From assembly GCA_009691245.1 (NCBI GenBank), contig SHUM01000016.1, forward strand, positions 1-59,958: a stretch of 59,958 nucleotides of DNA, given 5' to 3'. Shown here piece by piece: positions 8,514-16,824 of the stretch; position 1 is the first letter of the stretch; each line of letters starts with the position of its first letter. The notes under the pieces were generated by a model. The model was not told the DNA's origin, made no database searches, and saw only the letters and a program-made list of their open reading frames with translations. The position numbers and the translations under genes are program-made. Origin of the DNA: Acidobacteriota bacterium (lineage in GTDB: Bacteria > Acidobacteriota > Terriglobia > 2-12-FULL-54-10).

Positions 8514-10648
8514 TAATTTATGGCGATGGTCACCGTATTGCTCACCTGGCCTTCGGCGGTGGTGATGGTCAGCGGGACGGCGGCGCCGAGCGTGGCGCCC
8601 GCCGGGACGCGCGCGTTCACTTGATACAAGCCTACAAACCCAGGCGCGAGTCCGGCGAAGTCGAGCGGCGCGACAACGCCGCCGATGCGCACGGTGGGAT
8701 TGCCGGCCAGCACGGGTATCGACGTGCCATTCACGCCCGCGGGCAATCCGCTGGGCAGCGCGGGAGTAACCCGTCCCAGTCCAGAAGCAAAGATGATGAC
8801 CACATCGCCGCGCCGGGCGGGCCGCGCTACGCTTAGGGGCACGCTGCCCGCTGGAGCCGCGAAGCTCGCATCGGGATTCTGTACAGCTCCCTGCCCGGAA
8901 CCAGCCTGGTTCAGAGCGAAAATGCCTGGAGCGGACGGACTCAACGGAACGATCACCGTGTTGCCCGCCGCGCCCGGTCCGGCAAATACGGTGATATTGG
9001 CCGTGGCGCCCGTGGTCTCAAAGGGAATCATGGCGTTAATCTGGCCGGGGCCAGCAAAGAATAGCGGCGCGTAGCGGTCATTCACCATCACGCTGATCGA
9101 CGACAGATCCGTCGGCAGAGGCGTGGCCACGGCGACATTGGATCGGGGCGCGAGATCCTGTGTGGCGGTGGAAAAGATGGACACGAACGCCCCCGGCGCG
9201 AGAGGGGTCCAAAATCCCGCTCCATCGCGTAGCGGCGTGGCCACCTGCGGATTGACGGTAATAACCGCGCCGCCCACCATGGTGGTAAATCCAGTGGCAT
9301 TGGAGAGTGTCATGTTGGATGTTCCGGGCGCGGCGGTGGCGGGGATACTGATATCCTGCCCACGAACCGGCGTGCCACCCACCGTGGCTCTAAAAGTGGC
9401 GGCGGTGGGAATATCCGGAGTACTGAAGTTCAGGTTGGTGTCGGTGAGTCGCGTGGTCTCCGAAGCAACGATCGTGTGGAGCCTGCCGCGAGGCAAGAAC
9501 AGGGGATCACCGGAGAGCCTTACCAGACCGTTAACCACTGCTCCCACGCGATCAAAGTTCAGCAGCGCCAGTGGCTGCGGCGGCAGCGCCAGAATGGCCA
9601 GGGCAGACTGACCAGCCACCAGATTCAGCGTGACGGGAGTGGTTTGCCCGCCAAAGAAGGTGCTGGAAAAATTAGCCACGCCAGCCTCATAGAACCCGCC
9701 GATATCCGCGAGAGCTACCGGGCCGTCGAGCGATTCGACCAGAACGCGGTAGCTACCCGACGGCAGTCCATCGATACGATAGTTTCCGGTTGCGTTGGTC
9801 AATTGCGAAGCCAACGGCGTGCCGCCCGGAACGCTCACCGCCACCACATGCGCCGACTGCACCGGCCCTCCCCCTGAATTGGTGATGGTCCCCGAGATGC
9901 TGGCCGTGGACGGCGCGAAGGTGGGCAGAGGATACAGCGCCGCCATGCTGATGGCGTCATCGGAGGATAGCTGACGGTTGGACACCGAGCCGACACGCGT
10001 TACCGAGGACTTCATAATTGACGCGCTGACGCCGCTGTGATCCAGGCCCAGCAGGTGGCCAATTTCATGCACGGCCACCGCGACGATATCGAAGGAGTTG
10101 GGACCAGCCACCGGCGAGAATACAAGGCCCGGAAAGGGCGTAGGATTAAATGCGATGTCAGAATCCACGATCTGCCCCGTGGACGCAATGAAGCGTGTCG
10201 CGGTGCTAGCCAGCACGCCCGGAGGGCTGTTGAATGTAGTGGGCGAGAAGCTCACATGGCTGATACCATCAGCCCCCGCCGCCGGATCGGGGCTGGCGGT
10301 CAGCCCCAGATCGCTGAAGTTGATCGCCGCGCCGGGTATCTGCGTCCAGACGCGGAAGGAATCGCGCACCACGCCGGCTACCACCAAGCGCTCCAGCTCT
10401 CCCGTAAATCCGGGCACTCCGTTGGGATTGATGATGAATCGCAATGACGTTCCCTGCGGCCAGCGTAGCGGCGTGCCCGCGCTGGTTACCAAGTTTGTGC
10501 CCGCCTGCAGATTCCTCGGCGCGAACAGAGTGAGGCCGACGAAGAAATTAATAACCAAAATGGCAGTCGCCATCAAGAACTTTGGTGATACGCGGGTGGG
10601 TGAAGAGTGAGTGGATACCGATGTGTTTGTATGTTGAGTCATGGTCAT
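8513..10648 (-). CDS. Secreted matrixin-type metalloprotease with Solibacter-type C-terminal domain
   Basis: A 711-residue exported protein. The hydrophobic segment at residues 25-43 (LMATAILVINFFVGLTLFA) is the signal or anchor. The matrixin zinc site is H194-EIGHLLGLDH, with H194, H198 and H204 as ligands and M212 in the Met-turn (ASIM). A carboxypeptidase-regulatory-like Ig domain follows (about 245-320; ISGTITNSGGGPVQSAHVVA). The last 230 residues (APRSNVAVA, INAMIPFETTG, APGIFALNQAGSGQGAV, VIIFASGLG, YQVNARVPAG) match the C-terminal domain described from Solibacter proteins. The start could be 10648 or 10642; the GAGGAG/CAGGAG stretch fits either. It lies 14 bases after the neighbouring secreted-protein gene, so the two probably form an operon. 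Confidence 0.85.
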   Translation of the reverse strand: MTMTQHTNTSVSTHSSPTRVSPKFLMATAILVINFFVGLTLFAPRNLQAGTNLVTSAGTPLRWPQGTSLRFIINPNGVPGFTGELERLVVAGVVRDSFRVWTQIPGAAINFSDLGLTASPDPAAGADGISHVSFSPTTFNSPPGVLASTATRFIASTGQIVDSDIAFNPTPFPGLVFSPVAGPNSFDIVAVAVHEIGHLLGLDHSGVSASIMKSSVTRVGSVSNRQLSSDDAISMAALYPLPTFAPSTASISGTITNSGGGPVQSAHVVAVSVPGGTPLASQLTNATGNYRIDGLPSGSYRVLVESLDGPVALADIGGFYEAGVANFSSTFFGGQTTPVTLNLVAGQSALAILALPPQPLALLNFDRVGAVVNGLVRLSGDPLFLPRGRLHTIVASETTRLTDTNLNFSTPDIPTAATFRATVGGTPVRGQDISIPATAAPGTSNMTLSNATGFTTMVGGAVITVNPQVATPLRDGAGFWTPLAPGAFVSIFSTATQDLAPRSNVAVATPLPTDLSSISVMVNDRYAPLFFAGPGQINAMIPFETTGATANITVFAGPGAAGNTVIVPLSPSAPGIFALNQAGSGQGAVQNPDASFAAPAGSVPLSVARPARRGDVVIIFASGLGRVTPALPSGLPAGVNGTSIPVLAGNPTVRIGGVVAPLDFAGLAPGFVGLYQVNARVPAGATLGAAVPLTITTAEGQVSNTVTIAIN

Positions 10649-10662
10649 CTCCTGCTCCTCTT

Positions 10663-11286
10663 CTATTCGTTCGGCAGGGCCGGCTGCGTGCGGGCCACCG
10701 AGATTCGTATCTGATTCATCAGCAAATTCAGAGAGCGCTCCGAAAAAGTAACCTGCGAATTTTGCCGGAGGGCGGAGGCCTCCACGGAGCCAACCGAGTC
10801 CACCAGCGTATGCGCGGTCTGGCCCGCCGCCGCGGTGCCCAGCGGAATGGAGCGGGCGGCCACCTTGGCTCCGCTCGCCGGATCAGCCGCTACCGCCACA
10901 GTGCCCTGCTCGAAAGCAGTCACTTGATGCTGTCCCGCGGGGTCGGTCCAGACAAACAGAATCGCTTCCTGGCCCACCTGGAACTTTGGCACGGAGGCGA
11001 TGGACATGCCTTCGTCGCCGATCTCCCCGCCGGGTTCGCGCAACTCGAACGAGCCGCCCAGTCCGCCCTTCAGATATCGCAAAGGCTGCACGCTATAAAT
11101 GGTGTAGATCATGCGATGCGCGGAGTCCCACTCCACGCGCTTGGCGATAACGGCGCCATAGACCACGGTCTGCGACGCGCCCGTCAGGTCATCCATATAC
11201 ATGGGGGCCATTACCGTGGCGTGTTGCGGCACGGGGAAGGCCAGCAAGAGAATTCCCAGCAAAAATATCACATGTGTTCTCATCAT
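10663..11286 (-). CDS. Secreted protein of unknown function, partner of the matrixin
   Basis: A 207-residue exported protein. The ATG at 11286 has GGAG 6-7 bases upstream and begins a clear signal peptide (HVIFLLGILLLAFPVPQHA). The mature part has the pattern VVYGAVIAKRVEWDSAHRMIYTIYS, then FQVGQEAILFVW. This is a beta-rich fold seen beside many acidobacterial matrixins and may be OB- or Ig-like. No catalytic motif is visible. It is the first gene of a two-gene unit with the protease, so roles as chaperone, inhibitor or substrate adaptor are possible, but these are inference from position only. Confidence 0.7.
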   Translation of the reverse strand: MMRTHVIFLLGILLLAFPVPQHATVMAPMYMDDLTGASQTVVYGAVIAKRVEWDSAHRMIYTIYSVQPLRYLKGGLGGSFELREPGGEIGDEGMSIASVPKFQVGQEAILFVWTDPAGQHQVTAFEQGTVAVAADPASGAKVAARSIPLGTAAAGQTAHTLVDSVGSVEASALRQNSQVTFSERSLNLLMNQIRISVARTQPALPNE

Positions 11287-11594
11287 GCTTTTCTCCAATA
11301 CTTGAAGGATCGGCTTGCCGTTGTTAAACCTATGTTGAACCTATGTTGAATAAAATAACAGCATCCAGGATGCGCTGGCCAGGGGGGAGCACCAAACTTA
11401 TCACAGTGGCCACAATTTGTTGCCAACCAACTGAATGTCTGTTCTTCTTTTGACACGCACAGGACTGCCCCGGCGCGCCGTGGGAGCAAGCCATCTGCTC
11501 GATTCATTGAAAAGTCTGCTGGATGGTGTAACTGAGCCACAACCGATAGGGAGAGATCGCGGCTCGGTTACGGTCCGCCGTCAATCATTTGGCT
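11287..11594. other. Intergenic region with an 11-bp direct repeat
   Basis: About 308 bases between two minus-strand genes. It contains a tandem pair of AACCTATGTTG at 11327-11348, upstream of the secreted-protein/matrixin unit, where it could be part of the promoter or an operator. No gene or strong terminator was seen. An 85-codon minus-strand ORF (11283-11540) is rejected as unsupported. Confidence 0.4.
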
Positions 11595-12374
11595 CTAGTT
11601 CGTTGCGCGGGCGTCGATCCAGTCCTGGGCCATGTTGCCGGCTTGAATGATCTGTGCCTGGGTCATGCGCTCTTTCAAAATCTCCATGCTGCGCTCGGCG
11701 TTGCCGCGCGCGTTCTCATCTCCGGTGGTCTTGGCCATGATGGTGAACCATTTATAGGCCTGCGTCAGATCAGCAGTTACCCCTTTGCCGCCGATGTGGA
11801 GATTGCCCAGCACATACTGCGCGACAGCGGAGCCCTGGTCGGCGGCCAGACTGTACCACTTGGCCGCTTCGTTCTGATCGCCAGCCACGCCCTGCCCCTT
11901 CAGATACATGTCGGCCAGCATAATCTGCGCCTGTAGATACCCGGACTCGCCCGCCATTTTGTACCAACGCACGGCCTGCGTGAAGTCGCGGGCCACGCCC
12001 TTGCCCTCCATGTGCGCCAAGCCCAGATTAAACTGCGCGTCGGGATAGCCCTGCATGGCCGCGATGCGGTACCAGCGCAGCGCCTCCTGATAGTTGGGCG
12101 CATCGAGGCCGCGGCCCTGGTAATACATCACGCCGAGATTAGTCTGCGCGCTGGGATTGCCGTCCTCGGCGAGCGGCTTCCACTTCTTCATGGCGGTGGC
12201 GAAGTCGCCGCGCGCGTAAGCGTCCATGCCCTCCTGAAAGTCGGCCTCGGTGACGTTGCTGCAACCGGTGAGGAGGACCGCCAGTAGGAATGCAAAAAAT
12301 GAGTGCGCCAAAGGCCAAGCGGGCCGGCAGGCACGGCGAATCCCTGAATCGGAATTAGGTTTTACTCTTTTCAT
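11595..12374 (-). CDS. Sel1-like repeat lipoprotein
   Basis: A 259-residue lipoprotein. The N-terminus ends in a lipobox (LLAVLLTGC, Cys at about 38), so the mature protein is anchored in the outer or inner membrane. Five Sel1-type repeats follow (ADGNPSAQTNLGVMYYQGRG; QGYPDAQFNLGLAHMEGKG; SGYLQAQIMLADMYLKGQG; and two more) at a period of about 36 residues. Sel1 repeats are solenoids for protein-protein contacts. It is divergent from prmC with a 150-bp spacer. No enzymatic domain is present. Confidence 0.85.
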   Translation of the reverse strand: MKRVKPNSDSGIRRACRPAWPLAHSFFAFLLAVLLTGCSNVTEADFQEGMDAYARGDFATAMKKWKPLAEDGNPSAQTNLGVMYYQGRGLDAPNYQEALRWYRIAAMQGYPDAQFNLGLAHMEGKGVARDFTQAVRWYKMAGESGYLQAQIMLADMYLKGQGVAGDQNEAAKWYSLAADQGSAVAQYVLGNLHIGGKGVTADLTQAYKWFTIMAKTTGDENARGNAERSMEILKERMTQAQIIQAGNMAQDWIDARATN

Positions 12375-12524
12375 GCCAGATCAATATACCGCCTTCCCGG
12401 CCAATTCTAAAGCCTCTCGTGGCCCGTGACCGGGCGGCTGGGGGATGCCAACAATAAGATGGCTGGTTTTTTGTGTCGTTCGTCGCCCTACTCACCGTCG
12501 TGAAATTGCTCTACACTGGATGTC

Positions 12525-13415
12525 ATGCGCATGGATACTTTATTGAAGCAGGGAATTGAACAACTGGAGAAGGCGGGCGTGGGCTCGCCGCGCTTGAATG
12601 CCGAGCTGCTCTTGATGCACGCGGCCGGGTGTGATCGCACGGCGCTGCTGGCGCATCCCGAACGCGAGCTGACGGCGGGGCAGTCGGCGACTTACGAAGC
12701 CTGGCTCCATGAGCGCGCGGCGGGCAAGCCGGCGCAGTACATCACGGGGCATCAGGAATTCTGGGGCCTCGAGTTTCTGGTCAATCCCTCGGTGCTGATC
12801 CCGCGGCCCGAGACGGAACTGCTGGTGGAGACGGCGCTGGAGTTTGCGCGCGCCGCCGGAAATTCCGGCAAGGAAATCAACATCGCCGATGTGGGCACCG
12901 GCTCCGGCTGCATCGCGGTGGCGCTGGCCAAGGAGTTGCCCGAGGCGCGCATCTACGCGCTGGACAATTCTCAGGAAGCGCTGGCCACCGCGCGCCGCAA
13001 CGCCGAGAGGAACCTTAATTCCGGGAACATTGGCGGAAATAATGGCGCACGTATCAACTTCCTGCACTCTGATTTATTGAAGCCCGTCTCCGGCGAAGTG
13101 CTGCCCACTTTCGATCTGATCGTCTCCAATCCGCCCTACGTCTCCGAGCGCGATTTCCCGTATGTGATGGTGGAGGTGCGCAAGTACGAGCCGCCCTCGG
13201 CGGTCTTTGCGGGCGAGTCGGGCGTTGAAGTGTACGAGCGGCTGATTCCGCAGGCAGTGCAAGCGCTGCGCAAAGATGGGCTGATGATTCTGGAACTCGG
13301 CTACGATGTGCGCGAGCGCGTGCGCAGTCTTCTGCTGCCCGAACACTGGACCGACATCGACTGGCGCAAGGACCTGGCTGGGATTATTCGCGCTGTGATT
13401 GCACGGCGGAAGTGA
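12525..13415 (+). CDS. prmC: Peptide chain release factor N5-glutamine methyltransferase
   Basis: A 296-residue methyltransferase that modifies the Gln of the GGQ motif in RF1 and RF2, using S-adenosylmethionine. The N-terminal helical substrate domain is residues 1-90. The SAM motif is DVGTGSGCIAVALA (122-135), and the diagnostic N202-P-P-Y205 tetrapeptide contacts the glutamine. Length and motif order match the HemK/PrmC family. The usual upstream neighbour prfA is not here. The start could be 12525 or 12531; the upstream site is weak. Confidence 0.92.
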   Translation: MRMDTLLKQGIEQLEKAGVGSPRLNAELLLMHAAGCDRTALLAHPERELTAGQSATYEAWLHERAAGKPAQYITGHQEFWGLEFLVNPSVLIPRPETELLVETALEFARAAGNSGKEINIADVGTGSGCIAVALAKELPEARIYALDNSQEALATARRNAERNLNSGNIGGNNGARINFLHSDLLKPVSGEVLPTFDLIVSNPPYVSERDFPYVMVEVRKYEPPSAVFAGESGVEVYERLIPQAVQALRKDGLMILELGYDVRERVRSLLLPEHWTDIDWRKDLAGIIRAVIARRK

Positions 13416-13416
13416 G

Positions 13417-13499
13417 TTAGGGATTGGGGGATGGGGATTAGGGGATGGGAAAACCCAGGATCGGACCACTTTGCCCTAATCCCCAACCCCTAATCCCTA
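13417..13499. repeat. G-rich inverted repeat between convergent genes
   Basis: The left arm contains five to six G-runs (TAGGGATTGGGGGATGGGG, then ATTAGGGGATGGG). The right arm is its approximate complement (CCCCAACCCCTAATCCCTAC). Either strand could fold as a hairpin, and the plus strand satisfies the four-G-run pattern of a quadruplex. It spans the prmC 3' end and the stop codon of the TlpA-like gene, so it may act as a two-way terminator. Function is inferred. Confidence 0.6.
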
Positions 13500-14072
13500 C
13501 TTTTGTGGCTTCGGAAGATGACTGACCAGCGGTTCGGGCGCCTTCTTCCCTACGCGCAGGCCCAGCAACCACTCGACGCGCTCGAAGACTTCCTTCTTGC
13601 GTGCTTCCCCCAAAATGCGGCTGAAGACTCGGCCCTGCTGGTCGATGATGATCGTACCCGGCAGGCTCTCCCCCATTGCAAATTGAGTCATGTGATCCAA
13701 GGTGGTGCCGGTGAGGATGGGGAAACTCATCTTGAGTTTCTTCGCGAAGGCGGGAATGTTCGGCTGAGTTTCCGGCGCGTCGAGCGAGGCGGCCAGGACC
13801 ACTACTCCCTGAGCCTCGTACTTCTTGGTTAGCTCGACGAAGATGGGCATCTCCTTAACGCACGGTCCGCACCATGTGGCCCAAAAGTTCAGCACGACAA
13901 TCTTGCCGGAATAATCGGAGAGCTTCTGCTCTTTGCCCGATTGGTCGGAGAGTTCCAGCGGCGGCGCGGCTTCCTGCGCGCGAACGGCACTGGCTAGTGC
14001 CACAATCAACAGCAAGGACCGCGCGGCGGAAACTGCGCTGAATTTCAAGACTGGCCGATAGATCGCATACAT
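13497..14072 (-). CDS. TlpA/ResA-like thiol:disulfide oxidoreductase
   Basis: A 191-residue periplasmic thioredoxin-fold protein. The start at 14072 is preferred because GAGGAGG lies 9 bases upstream; the longer ATG at 14090 overlaps that site. The signal peptide (ARSLLLIVALASAVRA) is followed by FWATWCGPCVKEMP, with redox Cys 68 and 71, and a cis-Pro region near SLPGTIIID. It likely reduces disulfides, for example in cytochrome c maturation or other exported thiol proteins. No ccm or ccs genes are nearby, so the partner is not known. The stop codon lies inside the G-rich repeat. Confidence 0.88.
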   Translation of the reverse strand: MYAIYRPVLKFSAVSAARSLLLIVALASAVRAQEAAPPLELSDQSGKEQKLSDYSGKIVVLNFWATWCGPCVKEMPIFVELTKKYEAQGVVVLAASLDAPETQPNIPAFAKKLKMSFPILTGTTLDHMTQFAMGESLPGTIIIDQQGRVFSRILGEARKKEVFERVEWLLGLRVGKKAPEPLVSHLPKPQK

Positions 14073-14148
14073 TCGGCGAATCCTCCTCATTATAACCAGG
14101 GCTGCCGGTACAGTGTCCCGTGAGCACTGTGAAAAACCCTCACGACGT

Positions 14149-14229
14149 TGTCATCCTGAGCGGAGCGAAGGACCTGCTTTTCCCCGCAGGAAAACTAAAG
14201 CAGGTCCCTCGCTCCGCTCGGGATGACGA
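14149..14229. repeat. Palindromic intergenic repeat, TCATCCTGAGCGGAGCGAAG family
   Basis: An 81-bp inverted repeat with arms GTCATCCTGAGCGGAGCGAA and their complement, extending through CCTGCTTT. Related copies lie at 30554-30638 and, as a fragment, at 57830-57860. It sits between two minus-strand genes. Such hairpins can stop transcription or protect mRNA 3' ends. Confidence 0.75.
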
Positions 14230-14263
14230 CGCAGCGGGAGTTTCAAGTAATTCCAGACCACCC

Positions 14264-15286
14264 CTAGAATGAACGTGAATAACCGACCAGCATCAGCCAG
14301 TCAGCAAAGGCGGCGTCCCCGTGCGAGTTGTTCCGAACGTCCGGCACGCTGCGGGTGCGGTCGCGGTGTACCGCGATGGGAGCGCTGACCGACCAAGTGT
14401 CATGACCGCGCGAGTACATGATTCCCGGGGCCAGCGAGACCCCGTAGCCGGGACGGCGAAAGCCATCTTCGCGTCCGATCAGGTCGCGCGCTGGCACGCC
14501 TTCCATGCGAGCGGTACCGGTAAACGCCAGACCCACCAGCTTGGGAACGGCGTAGCCCATTCCCGTCTGCCACAGATATTGGTCCGAAACCGAGAAGATC
14601 GTTCCCGGCTGCGAGAATCCCTGATAGCCGATGCCAGGCGTGGGTGGACCGTTGCGTACCCAACCCTCGGGGACGTAGCTGTTCTTCGGATTGAACAGGT
14701 AGACGCCGGCGGAAAATACCGTGAAGCGCCGAATGGACTTGTAGGCCATGTAGTCGAGAGAAACGCCCGTGCCGGAGTCGCCTTGCTGAATGGATTGGTC
14801 CACATTAATAGTGTTGGGCGCCACGAAGGCGGTCACATTAGGATTGCCCGTGGGCAGCTTCAACGAAAAACCAAACTGGATGTTTTGATGGTTCTCCGAA
14901 GGCGGACGGAAAAGCCAGAACTTTGCGCCAATCGACATATCCCCGATGCCCGTGCTATTGGTAACCGTGTCGTTGCGATGCGAGGTCCGCTTAACGTCCA
15001 TGAACGGGGCGCTGACGCTGACACTCCAGCGCGGGTTGATTTGATAGCTCAACCCGAAGTCAAACAGGTTCAGGTTGTTCTCCACCTGCGTCTCTTCCGC
15101 GAGACGATCCGTTTCCTCATGGTCGCCGCGGAAATGGCGGAATGAATTCTGGTAGCGATAGCCAAACGAGACGTTCCATTTCGAAGCCCCGGTTAGTGTG
15201 GACGTGACCACGCCGCCACCTTCGCCGCCATCTTGCCCCGCACTACAGATCGCACCAATCACGGGCGCGCCTTGCCGGGCCGCCAC
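14264..15286 (-). CDS. Outer-membrane beta-barrel protein, apparently without signal peptide
   Basis: A 340-residue protein made of alternating beta strands with aromatic girdles (WNVSFGYRYQNSFRHF; LNLFDFGLSYQINPRWSVSV; IQFGFSLKLPTGNP). It ends in MLVGYSRSF, with a terminal Phe typical of BAM-inserted barrels. It resembles the family of putative channel or transporter barrels found near phenol or hydrocarbon genes, but no such genes are here. Oddly, the GTG at 15286 is directly preceded by an in-frame TGA, and no hydrophobic export signal is found in this frame, so the 5' end may be lost or frameshifted. It is divergent from cca, 104 bp apart. Confidence 0.65.
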   Translation of the reverse strand: MAARQGAPVIGAICSAGQDGGEGGGVVTSTLTGASKWNVSFGYRYQNSFRHFRGDHEETDRLAEETQVENNLNLFDFGLSYQINPRWSVSVSAPFMDVKRTSHRNDTVTNSTGIGDMSIGAKFWLFRPPSENHQNIQFGFSLKLPTGNPNVTAFVAPNTINVDQSIQQGDSGTGVSLDYMAYKSIRRFTVFSAGVYLFNPKNSYVPEGWVRNGPPTPGIGYQGFSQPGTIFSVSDQYLWQTGMGYAVPKLVGLAFTGTARMEGVPARDLIGREDGFRRPGYGVSLAPGIMYSRGHDTWSVSAPIAVHRDRTRSVPDVRNNSHGDAAFADWLMLVGYSRSF

Positions 15287-15390
15287 TCAGCCTTGACCAA
15301 AGGACTCGGCAAGGTGCTCAAGCTCGGTTCGATTAGGATGTCACGAGCGCAGCCTGGCGATGCAACTTGCGATATGATGGTCTCGATTCA

Positions 15391-16770
15391 ATGAATGCTC
15401 AGACGGACAACTCGCGCCAACGGCAGGCGGAATCGCCGCGGCAGCTTGCCGCCAGCATCGCTCTGCGGCTGCGCGACAACGGATATCAAGCCTACTTCGT
15501 CGGTGGTTGCGTCCGGGATATCATGCGCAGCCAAGCCCGGGAAGATGTCCGCGAAGAGTTCCCCATCAAGGACTACGACATCGCCACCGACGCGCTTCCC
15601 GAACAGGTCCAGAGGATATTCCCGCACTCGCTCGCCATCGGCGCGCAGTTCGGCGTAGTGATGGTGATTGAGGGCGGGCAGCGCATTGAGGTCGCCACCT
15701 TTCGCAACGATGGACTCTACACCGATGGCCGCCGTCCCGACTCAGTCCGCTACAGCACTGAGGCGCGCGAGGACGTGCAGCGGCGCGACTTCACCGTGAA
15801 CGGGCTGCTCATGGACCCGCTCACTGGCGAAGTACTCGACTACGTGGAGGGCCAGCGCGACATCCAGCGCCGCCTGATCCGGGCCATCGGCGAGCCTGCT
15901 CGTCGCTTCCGCGAGGATCGCCTGCGTATGTTGCGCGCGGTGCGCTTCGCTTGCACACTAAACTTTGAGCTTGACCGCGAAACCTTCGAGGCCATCCCGC
16001 CGCTGGCCGCACAGATCGCCTCGGTCAGCGCCGAGCGCGTGCGCGACGAACTGCTGCGCATCCTCACCAGCGGACACCCGCGGCGCGGCTTTGAGTTGCT
16101 GGACTCGACGGGCCTGTTGCCGCACATCCTTCCCGAGATCGCGGCGATGAAGGGCGTGGCACAGCCGCCGCAGTTTCATCCAGAAGGCGATGTCTGGACA
16201 CACACGCTGCTCATGCTGGAGATGCTGCCAGCCAATTGCGCCAGCACGCTTGCGCTCGGCGTGTTGCTGCATGACGTCGGCAAGCCGCCCACGTTTCGCG
16301 TGGCCCAGGATCGCATTCGTTTTGACCAGCACGTTCCCGTGGGCACGCGCATGGCCGAAGTTATCTGCCAACGGCTGCGGCTGGCCAACGACGAGCAGGC
16401 GCAGATCTCCGCGCTGGTCGCCAACCATCTGCGCTGGATGGACGTGCCTCAAATGCGTCCGAGCACGCTGAAACGATTTTTCCGGTTGGATCGCTTCGAA
16501 GAACATTTAGAATTGCATCGTCTCGATTGCCTTTCCAGCCACCGCGATCTGGAAAATTATGAGTGGGTGCGGACGCACCTAGCGCAGATGTCCGCCGCGG
16601 AGATCCGTCCGGAGCGGCTGCTCAGCGGAGAAGACCTGGTAGTGCTCGGCCACGCGCCAGGCCCGCTCTTCCGCGAGATTCTGCAAGCGGTGGAGGACGC
16701 GCAACTCGATGGCAACCTGGATTCGCGCAACGCAGCGCTAAACTTTGTTCGTGAACACTATCCGACTTAG
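15391..16770 (+). CDS. cca: CCA tRNA nucleotidyltransferase / poly(A) polymerase family with HD domain
   Basis: A 459-residue class II nucleotidyltransferase that adds or repairs the 3' CCA of tRNA. The head domain has YFVGGCVRDIM and the metal-binding DYDIATDALP. RRDFTVNGLLMDP and the helix EDRLRMLRAVRFACTLNF belong to the nucleotide-recognition region. The C-terminal half carries an HD motif (LGVLLHDVGKPPTF), often linked to phosphatase or phosphodiesterase activity. The ATG at 15391 starts the homologous region; an in-frame ATG at 15367 would add eight residues. The absence of a strong ribosome-binding site leaves the start uncertain. Whether it makes CCA or poly(A) cannot be decided from sequence alone. 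Confidence 0.88.
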   Translation: MNAQTDNSRQRQAESPRQLAASIALRLRDNGYQAYFVGGCVRDIMRSQAREDVREEFPIKDYDIATDALPEQVQRIFPHSLAIGAQFGVVMVIEGGQRIEVATFRNDGLYTDGRRPDSVRYSTEAREDVQRRDFTVNGLLMDPLTGEVLDYVEGQRDIQRRLIRAIGEPARRFREDRLRMLRAVRFACTLNFELDRETFEAIPPLAAQIASVSAERVRDELLRILTSGHPRRGFELLDSTGLLPHILPEIAAMKGVAQPPQFHPEGDVWTHTLLMLEMLPANCASTLALGVLLHDVGKPPTFRVAQDRIRFDQHVPVGTRMAEVICQRLRLANDEQAQISALVANHLRWMDVPQMRPSTLKRFFRLDRFEEHLELHRLDCLSSHRDLENYEWVRTHLAQMSAAEIRPERLLSGEDLVVLGHAPGPLFREILQAVEDAQLDGNLDSRNAALNFVREHYPT

Positions 16771-16824
16771 TCCCCGCGTAGGAATATTATCGACCGGCCG
16801 AACCGGGAAAGTATCGATACTTTA

